Part shown: piece after piece, positions 25,813-34,603 of the stretch
Numbering within the stretch: position 1 is the first letter of the stretch
Layout of the letters: every line of letters starts with the position of its first letter
DNA from: JBJMQS01 sp045802605
Lineage (GTDB): Bacteria > Planctomycetota > Planctomycetia > Gemmatales > Gemmataceae
DNA length: 64,000 bases
Assembly: GCA_045802605.1 (NCBI GenBank)
Contig: JBJMQS010000063.1
Span: 1 to 64,000 of the forward strand
Direction: 5' to 3'
Position numbers and translations under genes: made by a program
The notes under the pieces: generated by a model
The model's input: only the letters and a program-made list of their open reading frames with translations
Told to the model about the DNA's origin: nothing
The model's database searches: none

Positions 25813-26618
25813 GGCCCCACCCCCGCAGCCGGCTGGGGCGTGGTGTACCTGGCCTCTCGGAGGCCGGCCTCCGAGAGGCCAGGTACAGAAACGCTTTTGC
25901 ACAAGGCGCCGTTGGTACGTGCCAACACACTGCCTGAGAATTCACTCAGCACTCGAAACGCATCTTCAAGTTGTGGCCATAGGCCAACCTGCTCGATCTC
26001 CCAGGAGTGGCCCCACAGATGGAATACACCACCGAGGCGCATGGCTTTTTCCAACATGGACCGGGCTGTCTTCAGCCAATCGCTGGTTCGACCATAGCGG
26101 CAGGCGTTGAGAAGACTGCGAACGCTCTGCCGTTTGATAGCATTTCGGGCATAAGCGGGGAACGAATGCGGATACGCTTGAATAGTCGTCGGCATGTATC
26201 GGATGCCACGACGTTCGCGCGGCAAATCGAGCGAGAGCAGATCGACGCCTCGCAGCCCGGCGAAGCCGGCTTGGTGGATCATGTCGAGATGGCGCGCCTG
26301 AAACTTCCCTTTCGGCGCGCAGAACATCGTGCACTCGCGACTCGTTGTTTCCTCAAGCCACTGTTTGCAACCGTTGATTTGCTCGGACGCGGTCGCGTCA
26401 GCGATCTCAGTCAACACGAGATGGTTGAGCGTGTGACCGCCCAGCTCGAAGTTTGCACTGAGTTCACGCACTTGGTTGGCTGACATGGTGCCGTATTCGG
26501 ATTCGCGCGGCACGTAGAAGGTGCCGGGCAGATGATAGCGCGCGAGCAGCTCCGCGATGCGCAGATCGAGCGGATGGCCATCGTCCCAGCTTGTGGTGAT
26601 GAACGCTTGCTGGGTCAT
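25809..26618 (-). CDS. Polysaccharide deacetylase family protein
   Basis: A 269-residue NodB-like carbohydrate esterase. TTSWDDGHPLDLRIAELLAR holds the catalytic/metal Asp pair, and ELGGHTLNHLVL the metal-binding HxxxxH-type histidines; WGHSWEIE near 215 provides the second conserved His. No signal peptide, so cytoplasmic or membrane-associated. The last about 25 residues are encoded by a 42-nt perfect palindrome and look added to the fold. ATGA overlap with the upstream ligase and GTGA with the downstream GT4 show coupling within the operon. Confidence 0.88.
   Translation of the reverse strand: MTQQAFITTSWDDGHPLDLRIAELLARYHLPGTFYVPRESEYGTMSANQVRELSANFELGGHTLNHLVLTEIADATASEQINGCKQWLEETTSRECTMFCAPKGKFQARHLDMIHQAGFAGLRGVDLLSLDLPRERRGIRYMPTTIQAYPHSFPAYARNAIKRQSVRSLLNACRYGRTSDWLKTARSMLEKAMRLGGVFHLWGHSWEIEQVGLWPQLEDAFRVLSEFSGSVLARTNGALCKSVSVPGLSEAGLREARYTTPQPAAGVGP
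25845..25886. repeat. Perfect 42-nt palindrome inside the deacetylase 3' end
   Basis: Arms of 21 nt (GTACCTGGCCTCTCGGAGGC and one further C) are exact reverse complements with no spacer. Reading through on the minus strand it encodes part of the deacetylase tail (VPGLSEAGLREARYTT). It resembles a mobile REP-like palindrome. Being only 33 nt before the GT4 start, the hairpin could also modulate expression between the two genes. Confidence 0.85.
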
Positions 26619-27979
26619 GGGCCACCCTCGACGGGTTTGGCGTCCAATACATCCAGCACTTCAGGGTGGCTGCGGCGGATTGCGACCGCGGCCAGACCAA
26701 AGCCGTAAACCGTCCAATACCAAATGCCGCCCATGGGTCCTTCCAGGTAAACGTCGAAGCTGGCATTGATCATGAAGGCGAGCCAGTAGCCCATCAAGCA
26801 CATGAAAAGCTGTTGCCAACGAAGTTGTTTCAGCCGATAGCTGGCGACAAAACCTCCCAGGATGGTGAAGGCCCACGACAATTGCACGAGCAACCAGAGC
26901 GCCAACCCCGGCACGCCCGCGCGGGCGAGCATGGCGAGGTGGCCGTTATGCGGATTACGCAGCGAATTGTCTTCTTCGACTTGGTAGTGATCCTCGTCGG
27001 CTAAGTTGGCGCCAAATCCTTTGCCTTGCCAGAAATACGGGCCGTGAAACGTGTAATCGATCACGTCGGTCCACCAGTTGAGCCGCCATTCCTTGGTAGC
27101 GTCGAGGTCGCCGGCGGCGGACGAGGAGACTGTGCTCGTCACATTGGACATCAGTTGCCGGAACGAGATCTCGCGCTCACGGCCGGGCATTTGGATTTGG
27201 ATGTTCGTGACAGCGAGGAGAAAAACTGCGGCGAGACCCATTAGAATCTGCCGCCAAAGCAACTGATTGCGCGGCTTCAGAAACATGCAGTAGGCGAATA
27301 CTACGAGGAACGAGAGCAGGCCCGCGCGATCGTAAGTGCCCACCAACACCACGGTGCCGGCCAAAGGAATGAGCCAGATAGGACGCACCCGGCCGCCGAG
27401 CCCTGACACCCAGTAACATAGGATGCCCGCACAGTGAACGAGGATGTCGCCGCCTTTGCTTTCGATAATTTGCACGTCGGCCCAAGGCCAGCGCGGCACC
27501 TCCGCGCGCGGAAAGACGCGGGTGACAACCCAAACTATTGGGACAACGCATAGGAGTAATGGCGGTAGAAATCGGTAGGCATGGACAAGGCTCGCGAGCC
27601 GTTTCGGATGCGCACGAAGATGGCTCAAAACCAACACGGCGAACGCACCGTAAGCCCAGAGGGCCGCGTCGCGCAGCGCGTCGAAGCCTTGCGATGACAC
27701 GTATGGGATCGTTCGCATCGCACCCCACACGCCCAGCAATCCGAGAAACCAAATACAGGGCGTGCGAAGTGTCTGATACCAGCAGCCATCAATGATGAAT
27801 GGAACGAGTCCGCACAAAAGAGCGACTTCGCCGATGAAAAGCGGCGGCATACCGATGTAGGCAAAACCCTTCCCGGCCAATGCATAACCCAAAAGTGTCA
27901 CGCATAAGAGCGTCAGCCAGAAGCCCAGGCGCGACATCTGCGGGGTCGCAGGTCCGATGACAGGGGCTGACTCGCTCAT
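26615..27979 (-). CDS. O-antigen ligase/polymerase family membrane protein
   Basis: A 454-residue polytopic protein. The start is ATG 27979 with a strong GGAGGTGAC ribosome binding site and ATGA overlap with the upstream gene; the longer frame lies inside that gene. About ten to twelve helices; the Wzy_C/WaaL-like large periplasmic loop contains WQGKGFGANLADEDHYQ and RNPHNGHLAMLARAGVPGLA, where NxHN(G) precedes a helix as in O-antigen ligases and polymerases. It is the probable polymerase or ligase of this exopolysaccharide. Confidence 0.85.
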   Translation of the reverse strand: MSESAPVIGPATPQMSRLGFWLTLLCVTLLGYALAGKGFAYIGMPPLFIGEVALLCGLVPFIIDGCWYQTLRTPCIWFLGLLGVWGAMRTIPYVSSQGFDALRDAALWAYGAFAVLVLSHLRAHPKRLASLVHAYRFLPPLLLCVVPIVWVVTRVFPRAEVPRWPWADVQIIESKGGDILVHCAGILCYWVSGLGGRVRPIWLIPLAGTVVLVGTYDRAGLLSFLVVFAYCMFLKPRNQLLWRQILMGLAAVFLLAVTNIQIQMPGREREISFRQLMSNVTSTVSSSAAGDLDATKEWRLNWWTDVIDYTFHGPYFWQGKGFGANLADEDHYQVEEDNSLRNPHNGHLAMLARAGVPGLALWLLVQLSWAFTILGGFVASYRLKQLRWQQLFMCLMGYWLAFMINASFDVYLEGPMGGIWYWTVYGFGLAAVAIRRSHPEVLDVLDAKPVEGGP

Positions 27980-30900
27980 GTCACCTCCTCGGAATCGAAG
28001 CGGCGGCTCAGCGTACCGAGAATGACGTCGTTGACCGCGCTCACCACATCTCGCAAAGGCGCCGACGCATCCACGACATACCCGTTTGGCAACGAGCGGA
28101 TGAGCCTGCGATAAGCCTCGACCTGCTTGGCTGTCTCCTCGAAAGGCAGCTCTTGTTTGCGCGCCTGCAGCACTTCGGCGGGCGCGTCGAGCAGAATGAC
28201 CAGATCCGGCTTGGGAATCAAACGCCAGATCCATTGCAAAAGCCCACCTGGGCCGGCATAGCGGTAGCGCTTCGCATCAACAAGCGCATCGAGGACATGG
28301 CGGTCGTGGATAACCAGTGTCGATCGCGCGAGCGCAGGTCGAATTGAGAACCAATATCCGATGGTGTAATAGCTGAACCAGTAGCCAATCGCTCGGACGA
28401 TTGATGCGAAAGCCGATCGCGGCGGCAGGTCATGTGGCAAAACAGGCGGGCCTTCCGTTCGACTTCGCAACCGACGGAACAGTGCGGGTGGGAACATCAA
28501 GCACTTCGTGTTCGAAAATGCGCCCGCCAATTCTTCACGCACCTTGTGAATAACTGATGATTTGCCTGCGCCGTCGGAACCGAGGAAAATCACGTCCACG
28601 CCGCCCTGGGGCGACCACGCTCGACTGACACGCCGTGCCATACAGCGAAACTGATCGCCGATTACGCGCAACGGTTGCCGGAGTGTCGCTCGTCGCAAGA
28701 GTTCCGCCCGAATCCTCTTGAGATCACGGTGGATCGTTTCCCAATCATGGCAATCGATTGCCGCCCGCAAGCGCGCGGCCGTCGCTGTGCTCCAGAAGCG
28801 CGAGAGTTCGTCGGCACAGGCCATTGGATTCTGGCGATAAAGATCGCTGAGTTTTCGCGCGTGCTCGTCTGAGACGGAACCTTTGATAACACGTCGAAGG
28901 AAGTAACAGCCGAACTCGATGGGAAGAGCCGGAATCCAGCATTGGCCATATCGTCGGCGGCCATCCAGCAGTTCATCGGCTTCGTAAAATCGGCGACCGT
29001 TCAGGTCGTACCCACCGGCAACATCGAGATCCAGAAAATTGGGTGAACCGCCGGCGTTCTTGCCCGCCAGCACTATGTGGCCCGACAGGCAGCGCACGAC
29101 CTGTGCGCCGATCGATTCACCATGCTCTTGGAACAGTGTGGCAAGCTCTGATGGACTCACATCAGCTGGGACAACACAATCGACATCCGACGTGATGCGC
29201 TCGGATATTTCTTCATAACCGTGGGTAAGACAATAGGGAATGTCCGCTTTATCGAGGGTCGCGAAAACGGCCGCGAGTATTCCACTCGGCGTGTCGCTGG
29301 TTTTGGATGGGACATCCTTATCTAAGATCGCTTGCGAGCTTCCCGACTTCACTTCCTCACGCAACAGATAAAGAATTTCATCGATATGACGCGACGCCGT
29401 TTGCCGGATGAACCACCGCCAGGCTCCGCGCGGCGAAACCGATGGCGCCAAATTGGTCAGGCAATCGCGGGCTCGATCGTGAATCTCATCCAAAGCTTCC
29501 AGTCGTCGGTTCGTCGTATCAATGCGGCGCACGAAAGATCGAATGACCTCGATCGCCAATTGACGTTGGCGTCGTCGCATGGATGGCTTGCCTAACGTGC
29601 GCTTGACGTTGACCTCAGTCTCGAAGAGTAACCGGGCTAAGTCGCGCGATGCGGGCCACCAAGGCCGCCCGTCCGGGCGCCCGGCCACATCCTCGCGCAC
29701 GCCGGGATCTACAAAAGACAAACAACGGTTTTCCGAATCGCACAAAATGTTATCGAAGTTGAAATCGCCGTGCGCCTGAGTGCCCACCGACCAGAAGCGC
29801 GCCATGGCCGCTGTCAAGCCATCGGCGATTGTGCGTAAGTTGGGCTCACCGAGTCGGCCAGGCGTGCGCAAACAAACATTCAAAGGTTGCCCAGGAACAA
29901 GTGTCATCACCAGAGCGAGCGGCGACTCGACGTGGAAGAGCGGGGCCGGTGCATGCAGGCGCCACCCATCCGCGGTTGCGCCATCAAAAGTCTTGTGCAA
30001 ACGCGCCATGACTTCGAATTGGCCGCGAATGGAATCGGCAAACTGTTGCTCCGCCGGCTTGAACAGTTTGACCACTAACTCGCCGTTCGCATCAGGAGCG
30101 CCATTAAGGTTTCTACATCGCACGGCAAAAATGCTGGCCTGAAATCCGGCGCTCAGTGGCTGGATTTCCCAATCGCCGGGTTCGACCTCCGGCGCAAATT
30201 GACGCAGCACATTGGAGACGAGCGTCGGACGCGAACCGAGCCGACCGCTATCCAGCAACCACTCAAAGGCGATCCAGCGGCCCAACGTGGCGGCGACATT
30301 GCCGATGAGGAAGCCATAGGCGCCACCCACGAGTCCCCAGCTAGACACCAGTAGCGGCACTAACAAGATGGTGAGTGCAGCCGACAGCAGACCGACCCAG
30401 AAATTCACATCGGCGCGGCGAATTGCGGAGAGCGCGTTTGACGCCGGCATGCCCAGACCTGTGATCAGCATGGCGACTGCGAGGATTGAAACTGTGTGCC
30501 CGTGCCCTTCGTATTGCTGGCCGTGATAGAGCCATTCGAGCATATCGTCACCGAGGGCGAACACGACGACACAGAAAACCGCCATGGCCGCGGCGAGCCA
30601 CAATGTTGTCCGATAAACGACACGCCGAACCTCGTGGCCGCCAGATTCGTTGAAGGCTTGGGCCGTGCGCGGCGAGAGCGCGTTCGAGATTCCTAGGAAC
30701 AACGGATTCGAGAATTGCACCATCTGCATACAAGCCGTGTAGACGCCAGTGGCGGCTTCCCCGACCTTCCACGCCACCAGCCAATGAACGAAGTAGGCCT
30801 GCACGAAGATGGTGATCTGGCTCGCAAATATCCACTGCCCGAGCGACCAATTGTGGCGTAACGCGCCGCGGGCGAGTTTCCAGCAAACTACAAACGCGCT

Positions 30901-31596
30901 GCGATTGAAGAAAAGCCACACGGCGCCGCAGAGGGCCGACGACACCCCAATGGTTGCGATCGCAGTATTTGCCGAGAGAGAGCCGCGGGTGGCGAGTATC
31001 GCGAGTCCCCCGAGTTGCAAGATGGAAGCGGCTGCGTCAAGAACAAACGCCTGGGCCATTTGCAAATGGGCAAACGCGAACCGCCGCGCGAATTCTCGCA
31101 GCAGCACGAGAGGCACGACGATGACCAACATGCCAGTCGCCGCCGCGAGCCCGGGCACACCGCTTTGCAATGACAATGCGAGCGCTCCGACCGCGAGAGT
31201 GGCCATCGCCAAAAGCGACAACAACAATTGATGCAGGAGCGAGCTTCCAGCAAACTCCGATGGAGTGCCGGCAAATGGTCGGTGCCGTTGAATTGTGTAG
31301 GGCAATGCGACGAGCGACTCTTGGGCAATCATCCAAACAATCAGCAATGTGAAACCGAGCTGATAAACTCCGAGGACCTCGGCTCCGCAATACCGTGCCA
31401 GCGCAATGGTCGTAAAAAAGTTCGTCCCGCTGACGAGCGCCTGGTCCGCGATGGCCAGCGTATTTTTGCCGGCACCGCTCGTCAGCCAATGAAACCAGCG
31501 CAGCAATCGATTGGGATGCGGAAAACTGGCGGTTGGCGCGTCGTGTAGCGCTACCTCGGTGGCGACTTCCTGCGTATCGGGGGAACAGATTTCCAT
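27976..31596 (-). CDS. Flippase - APH-like kinase - nucleotidyltransferase-like - TMPK-like fusion
   Basis: A 1206-residue protein from ATG 31596 (GAGG upstream). Residues 1-455: polysaccharide flippase (Wzx/MATE-like; about 12 helices, NFFTTIALARYCGAEVLGVY). About 470-650: protein-kinase/aminoglycoside-phosphotransferase fold; N-lobe ELVVKLFKPAEQQFAD, catalytic HGDFNFDN (609-616), and metal Asp 630 in VDPGV. About 775-890: nucleotidyltransferase-like, LTHGYEEISERITSDVDCVV with Asp 804 and 806. About 1000-1200: thymidylate-kinase-like P-loop GSDGAGKSS (1006-1014), VIHDRHVLDAL, and DLVILLDAPAEVLQARK. Catalytic residues of the kinase and P-loop parts are intact. It sits in the exopolysaccharide operon, coupled to the ligase by ATGA. 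Function of the cytoplasmic half is unknown. Confidence 0.85.
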   Translation of the reverse strand: MEICSPDTQEVATEVALHDAPTASFPHPNRLLRWFHWLTSGAGKNTLAIADQALVSGTNFFTTIALARYCGAEVLGVYQLGFTLLIVWMIAQESLVALPYTIQRHRPFAGTPSEFAGSSLLHQLLLSLLAMATLAVGALALSLQSGVPGLAAATGMLVIVVPLVLLREFARRFAFAHLQMAQAFVLDAAASILQLGGLAILATRGSLSANTAIATIGVSSALCGAVWLFFNRSAFVVCWKLARGALRHNWSLGQWIFASQITIFVQAYFVHWLVAWKVGEAATGVYTACMQMVQFSNPLFLGISNALSPRTAQAFNESGGHEVRRVVYRTTLWLAAAMAVFCVVVFALGDDMLEWLYHGQQYEGHGHTVSILAVAMLITGLGMPASNALSAIRRADVNFWVGLLSAALTILLVPLLVSSWGLVGGAYGFLIGNVAATLGRWIAFEWLLDSGRLGSRPTLVSNVLRQFAPEVEPGDWEIQPLSAGFQASIFAVRCRNLNGAPDANGELVVKLFKPAEQQFADSIRGQFEVMARLHKTFDGATADGWRLHAPAPLFHVESPLALVMTLVPGQPLNVCLRTPGRLGEPNLRTIADGLTAAMARFWSVGTQAHGDFNFDNILCDSENRCLSFVDPGVREDVAGRPDGRPWWPASRDLARLLFETEVNVKRTLGKPSMRRRQRQLAIEVIRSFVRRIDTTNRRLEALDEIHDRARDCLTNLAPSVSPRGAWRWFIRQTASRHIDEILYLLREEVKSGSSQAILDKDVPSKTSDTPSGILAAVFATLDKADIPYCLTHGYEEISERITSDVDCVVPADVSPSELATLFQEHGESIGAQVVRCLSGHIVLAGKNAGGSPNFLDLDVAGGYDLNGRRFYEADELLDGRRRYGQCWIPALPIEFGCYFLRRVIKGSVSDEHARKLSDLYRQNPMACADELSRFWSTATAARLRAAIDCHDWETIHRDLKRIRAELLRRATLRQPLRVIGDQFRCMARRVSRAWSPQGGVDVIFLGSDGAGKSSVIHKVREELAGAFSNTKCLMFPPALFRRLRSRTEGPPVLPHDLPPRSAFASIVRAIGYWFSYYTIGYWFSIRPALARSTLVIHDRHVLDALVDAKRYRYAGPGGLLQWIWRLIPKPDLVILLDAPAEVLQARKQELPFEETAKQVEAYRRLIRSLPNGYVVDASAPLRDVVSAVNDVILGTLSRRFDSEEVT

Positions 31597-31748
31597 CAAA
31601 TCCTCAGCTCCGCCGCCTCGGAACTATGCGTCGCGGACACAGAATTGGCCTAGGCACTTGCGGCCATTGACTCAAGATTAGCTGAAAGAATCGGCGTATG
31701 GCGTCCCAGAGAGCGCTGGCGGACGTTTTACGGCGAAAAGGCCTGGGT

Positions 31749-32822
31749 TTAGTGCGCACCACGGCGAAACAATACGGCTGGCACCGTCATGACGATCAGC
31801 TTGATGTCCTGCCAAATGGACCGCGAGCGGATGTAGCGAAGGTCCATGCGAATCCATTCGACGAACGAGACGCGGGACCGACCACTCACCTGCCAGATGC
31901 AAGTTAAACCCGGTTGCACGTCGAGGCGCTGACGTTGCCAGCGATCGCAGGCGTCCATTTCGTCGCAAGGCAATGGCCGTGGACCGACGATCGACATCTC
32001 GCCGCGGAGGACGTTCCAGAGTTGCGGCAACTCATCGAGGCTGGTAGTTCGGAGTATTTTGCCGATGCGGGTGACGCGTGGGTCCTTGCGCAGTTTAAAT
32101 GCGGGGCCGTCCTGTTCGCTCTGGGCGCGAAGTTCAGCTTTGCGCTTCTCGGCATCCGCGCACATGGTGCGGAACTTGAGCATGACGAAAACGCGGCCGC
32201 CACGACCGGCCCGACGCTGCCGGAAAAACGCTGGGCCGGGCGAGCTCATCTTGACCACAAGAGCAATCACGGCCAGCACCGGCGAGAAAACGAGTAGCGC
32301 TGTGGCCGACAGCACGATGTCCAGCGTGCGTTTCCAAATCGGCAGCGCTTGAACGAACAGCAAGTCCAACGATTGACACACACGGTCTTCCGACTCAGTG
32401 GCTTCGCCGTTCTCGCCTGCCATTGCGCCCGTGCCGGACCCGTGCGTGTACACGATGCACTCCGGGCGCGGCAATCCTTCGGCCAGTTCCAGGATAATGT
32501 CATCCGCAAGCTTCCAGGCGCCGCTCGCCGGGGTGGCCGGCAGAATCACGCCCGCTCGAATGCCTTCTTCCAGCCAGCCCGCTTCGTCGGTGCAGCGCAA
32601 CCGCGCTCGGATGCAACGGGCGAGCTCGGGCCACGCGAAGGAGCGGGCGGGAGCATCTGGAAACCGAAAACTCAATAGCGATAGATGCTCGCCGGTGCGG
32701 TTAGCGCGGGCTCGCTCACGGTGGAGCGTTCGCTGCGTGTACGTCGCCGGTAAGAACCAATCGGTCGCCTTGTTGGGGGCGAGGTCAGGTGTGCGATCAA
32801 TTTGAGAAGTCGTGGGTGTCAT
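31749..32822 (-). CDS. Bacterial sugar transferase (initiating glycosyl-1-phosphate transferase)
   Basis: A 357-residue protein. The C-terminal about 200 residues are the PF02397-type catalytic unit: KRTLDIVLSATALLVFSPVL (membrane helix), SSPGPAFFRQRRAGRGGRVF, MLKFRTM, RKTSLDELPQLWNVLRGEMS-like segment (here TTSLDELPQLWNVLRGEMS), and GPRPLPCDE. It transfers a sugar phosphate to undecaprenyl phosphate to start the repeat unit. The N-terminal about 160 residues are soluble and lack the usual multi-helix WbaP domain; they may be a degenerate regulatory domain. Confidence 0.92.
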   Translation of the reverse strand: MTPTTSQIDRTPDLAPNKATDWFLPATYTQRTLHRERARANRTGEHLSLLSFRFPDAPARSFAWPELARCIRARLRCTDEAGWLEEGIRAGVILPATPASGAWKLADDIILELAEGLPRPECIVYTHGSGTGAMAGENGEATESEDRVCQSLDLLFVQALPIWKRTLDIVLSATALLVFSPVLAVIALVVKMSSPGPAFFRQRRAGRGGRVFVMLKFRTMCADAEKRKAELRAQSEQDGPAFKLRKDPRVTRIGKILRTTSLDELPQLWNVLRGEMSIVGPRPLPCDEMDACDRWQRQRLDVQPGLTCIWQVSGRSRVSFVEWIRMDLRYIRSRSIWQDIKLIVMTVPAVLFRRGAH

Positions 32823-32883
32823 GGCGTGGTGGGTTAAGGACTATCGGGGCTGGCCGCGGACGTTCCAGGTTGTCCGCCGGCGG

Positions 32884-34119
32884 TTACGTGGTCACTCCGT
32901 TGGTCAGTAATCCAGCCGTATTCGTCGGAGCCGAATACTTCATGTCTTGGGCGACCGTGCTGCGGGGCATTGCGGGCGTCGGGCCTAGGCGCTCAGCGGC
33001 AAAAGCCAGCCCGATGGAACAGGCACACGCCAGCACAAAACCAATTCCGAAGTACATCAGCTTCTTCGGTCGGACAGGAATCGGATCAAAGGTCGCCGTT
33101 TCGACGATGCTGATATTCGAGAGCCGCTCGGCTTCGAGGGCTTCGTCAGCTTGGGCTTGGCCGAGGTTCTCGGCGTAGCGACGGTAGTGCGCTTCTTGAA
33201 TGGCGACCTCGCGCTCCATTCGTGAGACGCGGAGGTAATTTTCGTTGATCGCTTGCACATCCTTGCGTTGTTCTTCGATCTGAGCACGGAGTGCTCCGAT
33301 CTTTGCTTGAAGTGCGGCGACGGTCGGTTCTTGCCGGATGGAGGAGAGTTGCTTTTCGCGCAACACTCTCACTTCCGCTTCGGAAGCCGCTAACTGCGCC
33401 TCGGCCTGGAACAGTTCGTCTTTGATTCGCGCCGTGCTCGTGACCGCTAACTGGCGCTGAATGTCCGCAGCGGATAGCCCGGTTGAGCTCTTGAGATCGC
33501 GAAGTTCTTCCTCCGCTTTCTCGAGCTGGGCTTTTCGCCGTGTGGTTTGTTCGGCGAGGAACTGTCGCGTTCCCGGCGAACGGCTCAGTTGCATGTGCCG
33601 GTCGAGGAACAGATCGAGCACTTTAGCGACGATCGCCTGCGCCTTTTCCGGCGCGAAGCTGTCATAGGAGATGCTCAAGACGTTCGATTTCTTGCCTGGC
33701 TCGATGTCGAGTATCTTGCTCAACCGCACCACGGCCCGATACTTTTGGTCCGCGGCTTCATCAGGTGTCGTCGCTTTAGCGGTTTCGAGAATGACTTCGG
33801 GGCCCACGGCATCGACAGTCTTTTCGAGAATGGATCGGCTCTTCAGGATTTCGGCCGCGGTGTTGAGTTCGTTTTCGCGGGAGACCGTGGCCGCGACGAT
33901 CGTGGCTTGGCCGACGGTCGCGGTGGGATCCAGGGTGGCGTTTTCGCGCCCCAGACGAACGAACAACTTGGCTTGCGAACGATAGGCGGGCGGGGTGAAC
34001 AGAACCACCAGCGTGGTGAGTGCCATGACCGCGACGAACCCCTGCAGGGCCCGCTGGCGGTGGCGGTAAACGATGCGTGCGACTTCACGCCAGGGCAGTT
34101 GTTCCGCTTCAAGTCCCAT
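32884..34119 (-). CDS. Wzz/GumC-like polysaccharide chain-length determinant
   Basis: A 411-residue protein with N-terminal helix (GFVAVMALTTLVVLFTPPAY), a long periplasmic coiled-coil (about 160-310, e.g. KAQLEKAEEELRDLKSS) and a second helix near the C-terminus (KLMYFGIGFVLACACSIGLA). P-x-R-P-K-K just before the second helix is the classic Wzz signature. No cytoplasmic tyrosine-kinase domain follows. It is the first gene of the minus-strand polysaccharide operon and should control chain length and bridge to the Wza-like exporter encoded divergently. Confidence 0.9.
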   Translation of the reverse strand: MGLEAEQLPWREVARIVYRHRQRALQGFVAVMALTTLVVLFTPPAYRSQAKLFVRLGRENATLDPTATVGQATIVAATVSRENELNTAAEILKSRSILEKTVDAVGPEVILETAKATTPDEAADQKYRAVVRLSKILDIEPGKKSNVLSISYDSFAPEKAQAIVAKVLDLFLDRHMQLSRSPGTRQFLAEQTTRRKAQLEKAEEELRDLKSSTGLSAADIQRQLAVTSTARIKDELFQAEAQLAASEAEVRVLREKQLSSIRQEPTVAALQAKIGALRAQIEEQRKDVQAINENYLRVSRMEREVAIQEAHYRRYAENLGQAQADEALEAERLSNISIVETATFDPIPVRPKKLMYFGIGFVLACACSIGLAFAAERLGPTPAMPRSTVAQDMKYSAPTNTAGLLTNGVTT

Positions 34120-34208
34120 CGTGAATAATCCGTAAATTCCCGGTGAAAATTCGGTGTCTCATCGCTTACGGGGGTATCCGTAGCGCGGCTGGTCTATTTG
34201 TTGTTGCA

Positions 34209-34239
34209 GCTGCCGTCTGAGAGGGGGGTTGACGGCAGC
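34209..34239. promoter_or_regulatory. Hairpin in divergent polysaccharide intergenic region
   Basis: GCTGCCGTC (34209-34217) pairs perfectly with GACGGCAGC (34231-34239) around a 13-nt G-rich loop. It is about 90 nt from the Wzz start. It could be a 5' UTR structure or attenuator; no T-run follows on either strand, so a terminator is unlikely. Confidence 0.45.
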
Positions 34240-34320
34240 ACGCATTGCGGGACTAAAGGGGCCGAACAAGCCACTTCGTCAAAACAACTTACGTCGTTTT
34301 GGTCATCCTTGCAATCCTTT

Positions 34321-34384
34321 CCTAAGTTAGCCAAGTGACTTTATTTTCCTAACTTACTGATTTTTCTGAACTTGCCTAAGTTTC
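34321..34384. promoter_or_regulatory. Three operator-like boxes at exact 27-nt spacing
   Basis: CCTAAGTTAG (34321), CCTAACTTAC (34348) and CCTAAGTTTC (34375) are related decamers whose starts lie exactly 27 nt apart. They sit between the divergent polysaccharide operons. A regularly spaced set like this suggests binding of an oligomeric regulator; the regulator is not identified. Confidence 0.45.
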
Positions 34385-34603
34385 CGCCTCCTCTTTTTCC
34401 GGAAATTCGCTCCAGTGCACGAGGCATGCCAAGCCTTTCCCAATTCTCAGGACTGGCAGATGATTTGGTATTGACCGATGCCAGCCCTGTCGTCTATGAG
34501 CCCGCCTCCTACGCGGAAAATTTGTCCACAGAGGCGGCGGCGCGCCCCGGTTCCAGGGCCGCGTTCTTGAAGGCCGCGGATAGGGTCGGGGGGCTCTATC
34601 GCC

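Larger units (their letters stand above)
34120..34603. other. Divergent intergenic region of the polysaccharide locus
   Basis: About 480 nt separating the minus-strand (Wzz) and plus-strand (lipoprotein, Wza) operons. It is more AT-rich than its surroundings and contains a hairpin (34209-34239) and three spaced decamer boxes (34321-34384). Short open frames in it have no gene-like features. It should hold promoters for both operons, but no convincing -35/-10 pair was picked out. Confidence 0.6.
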
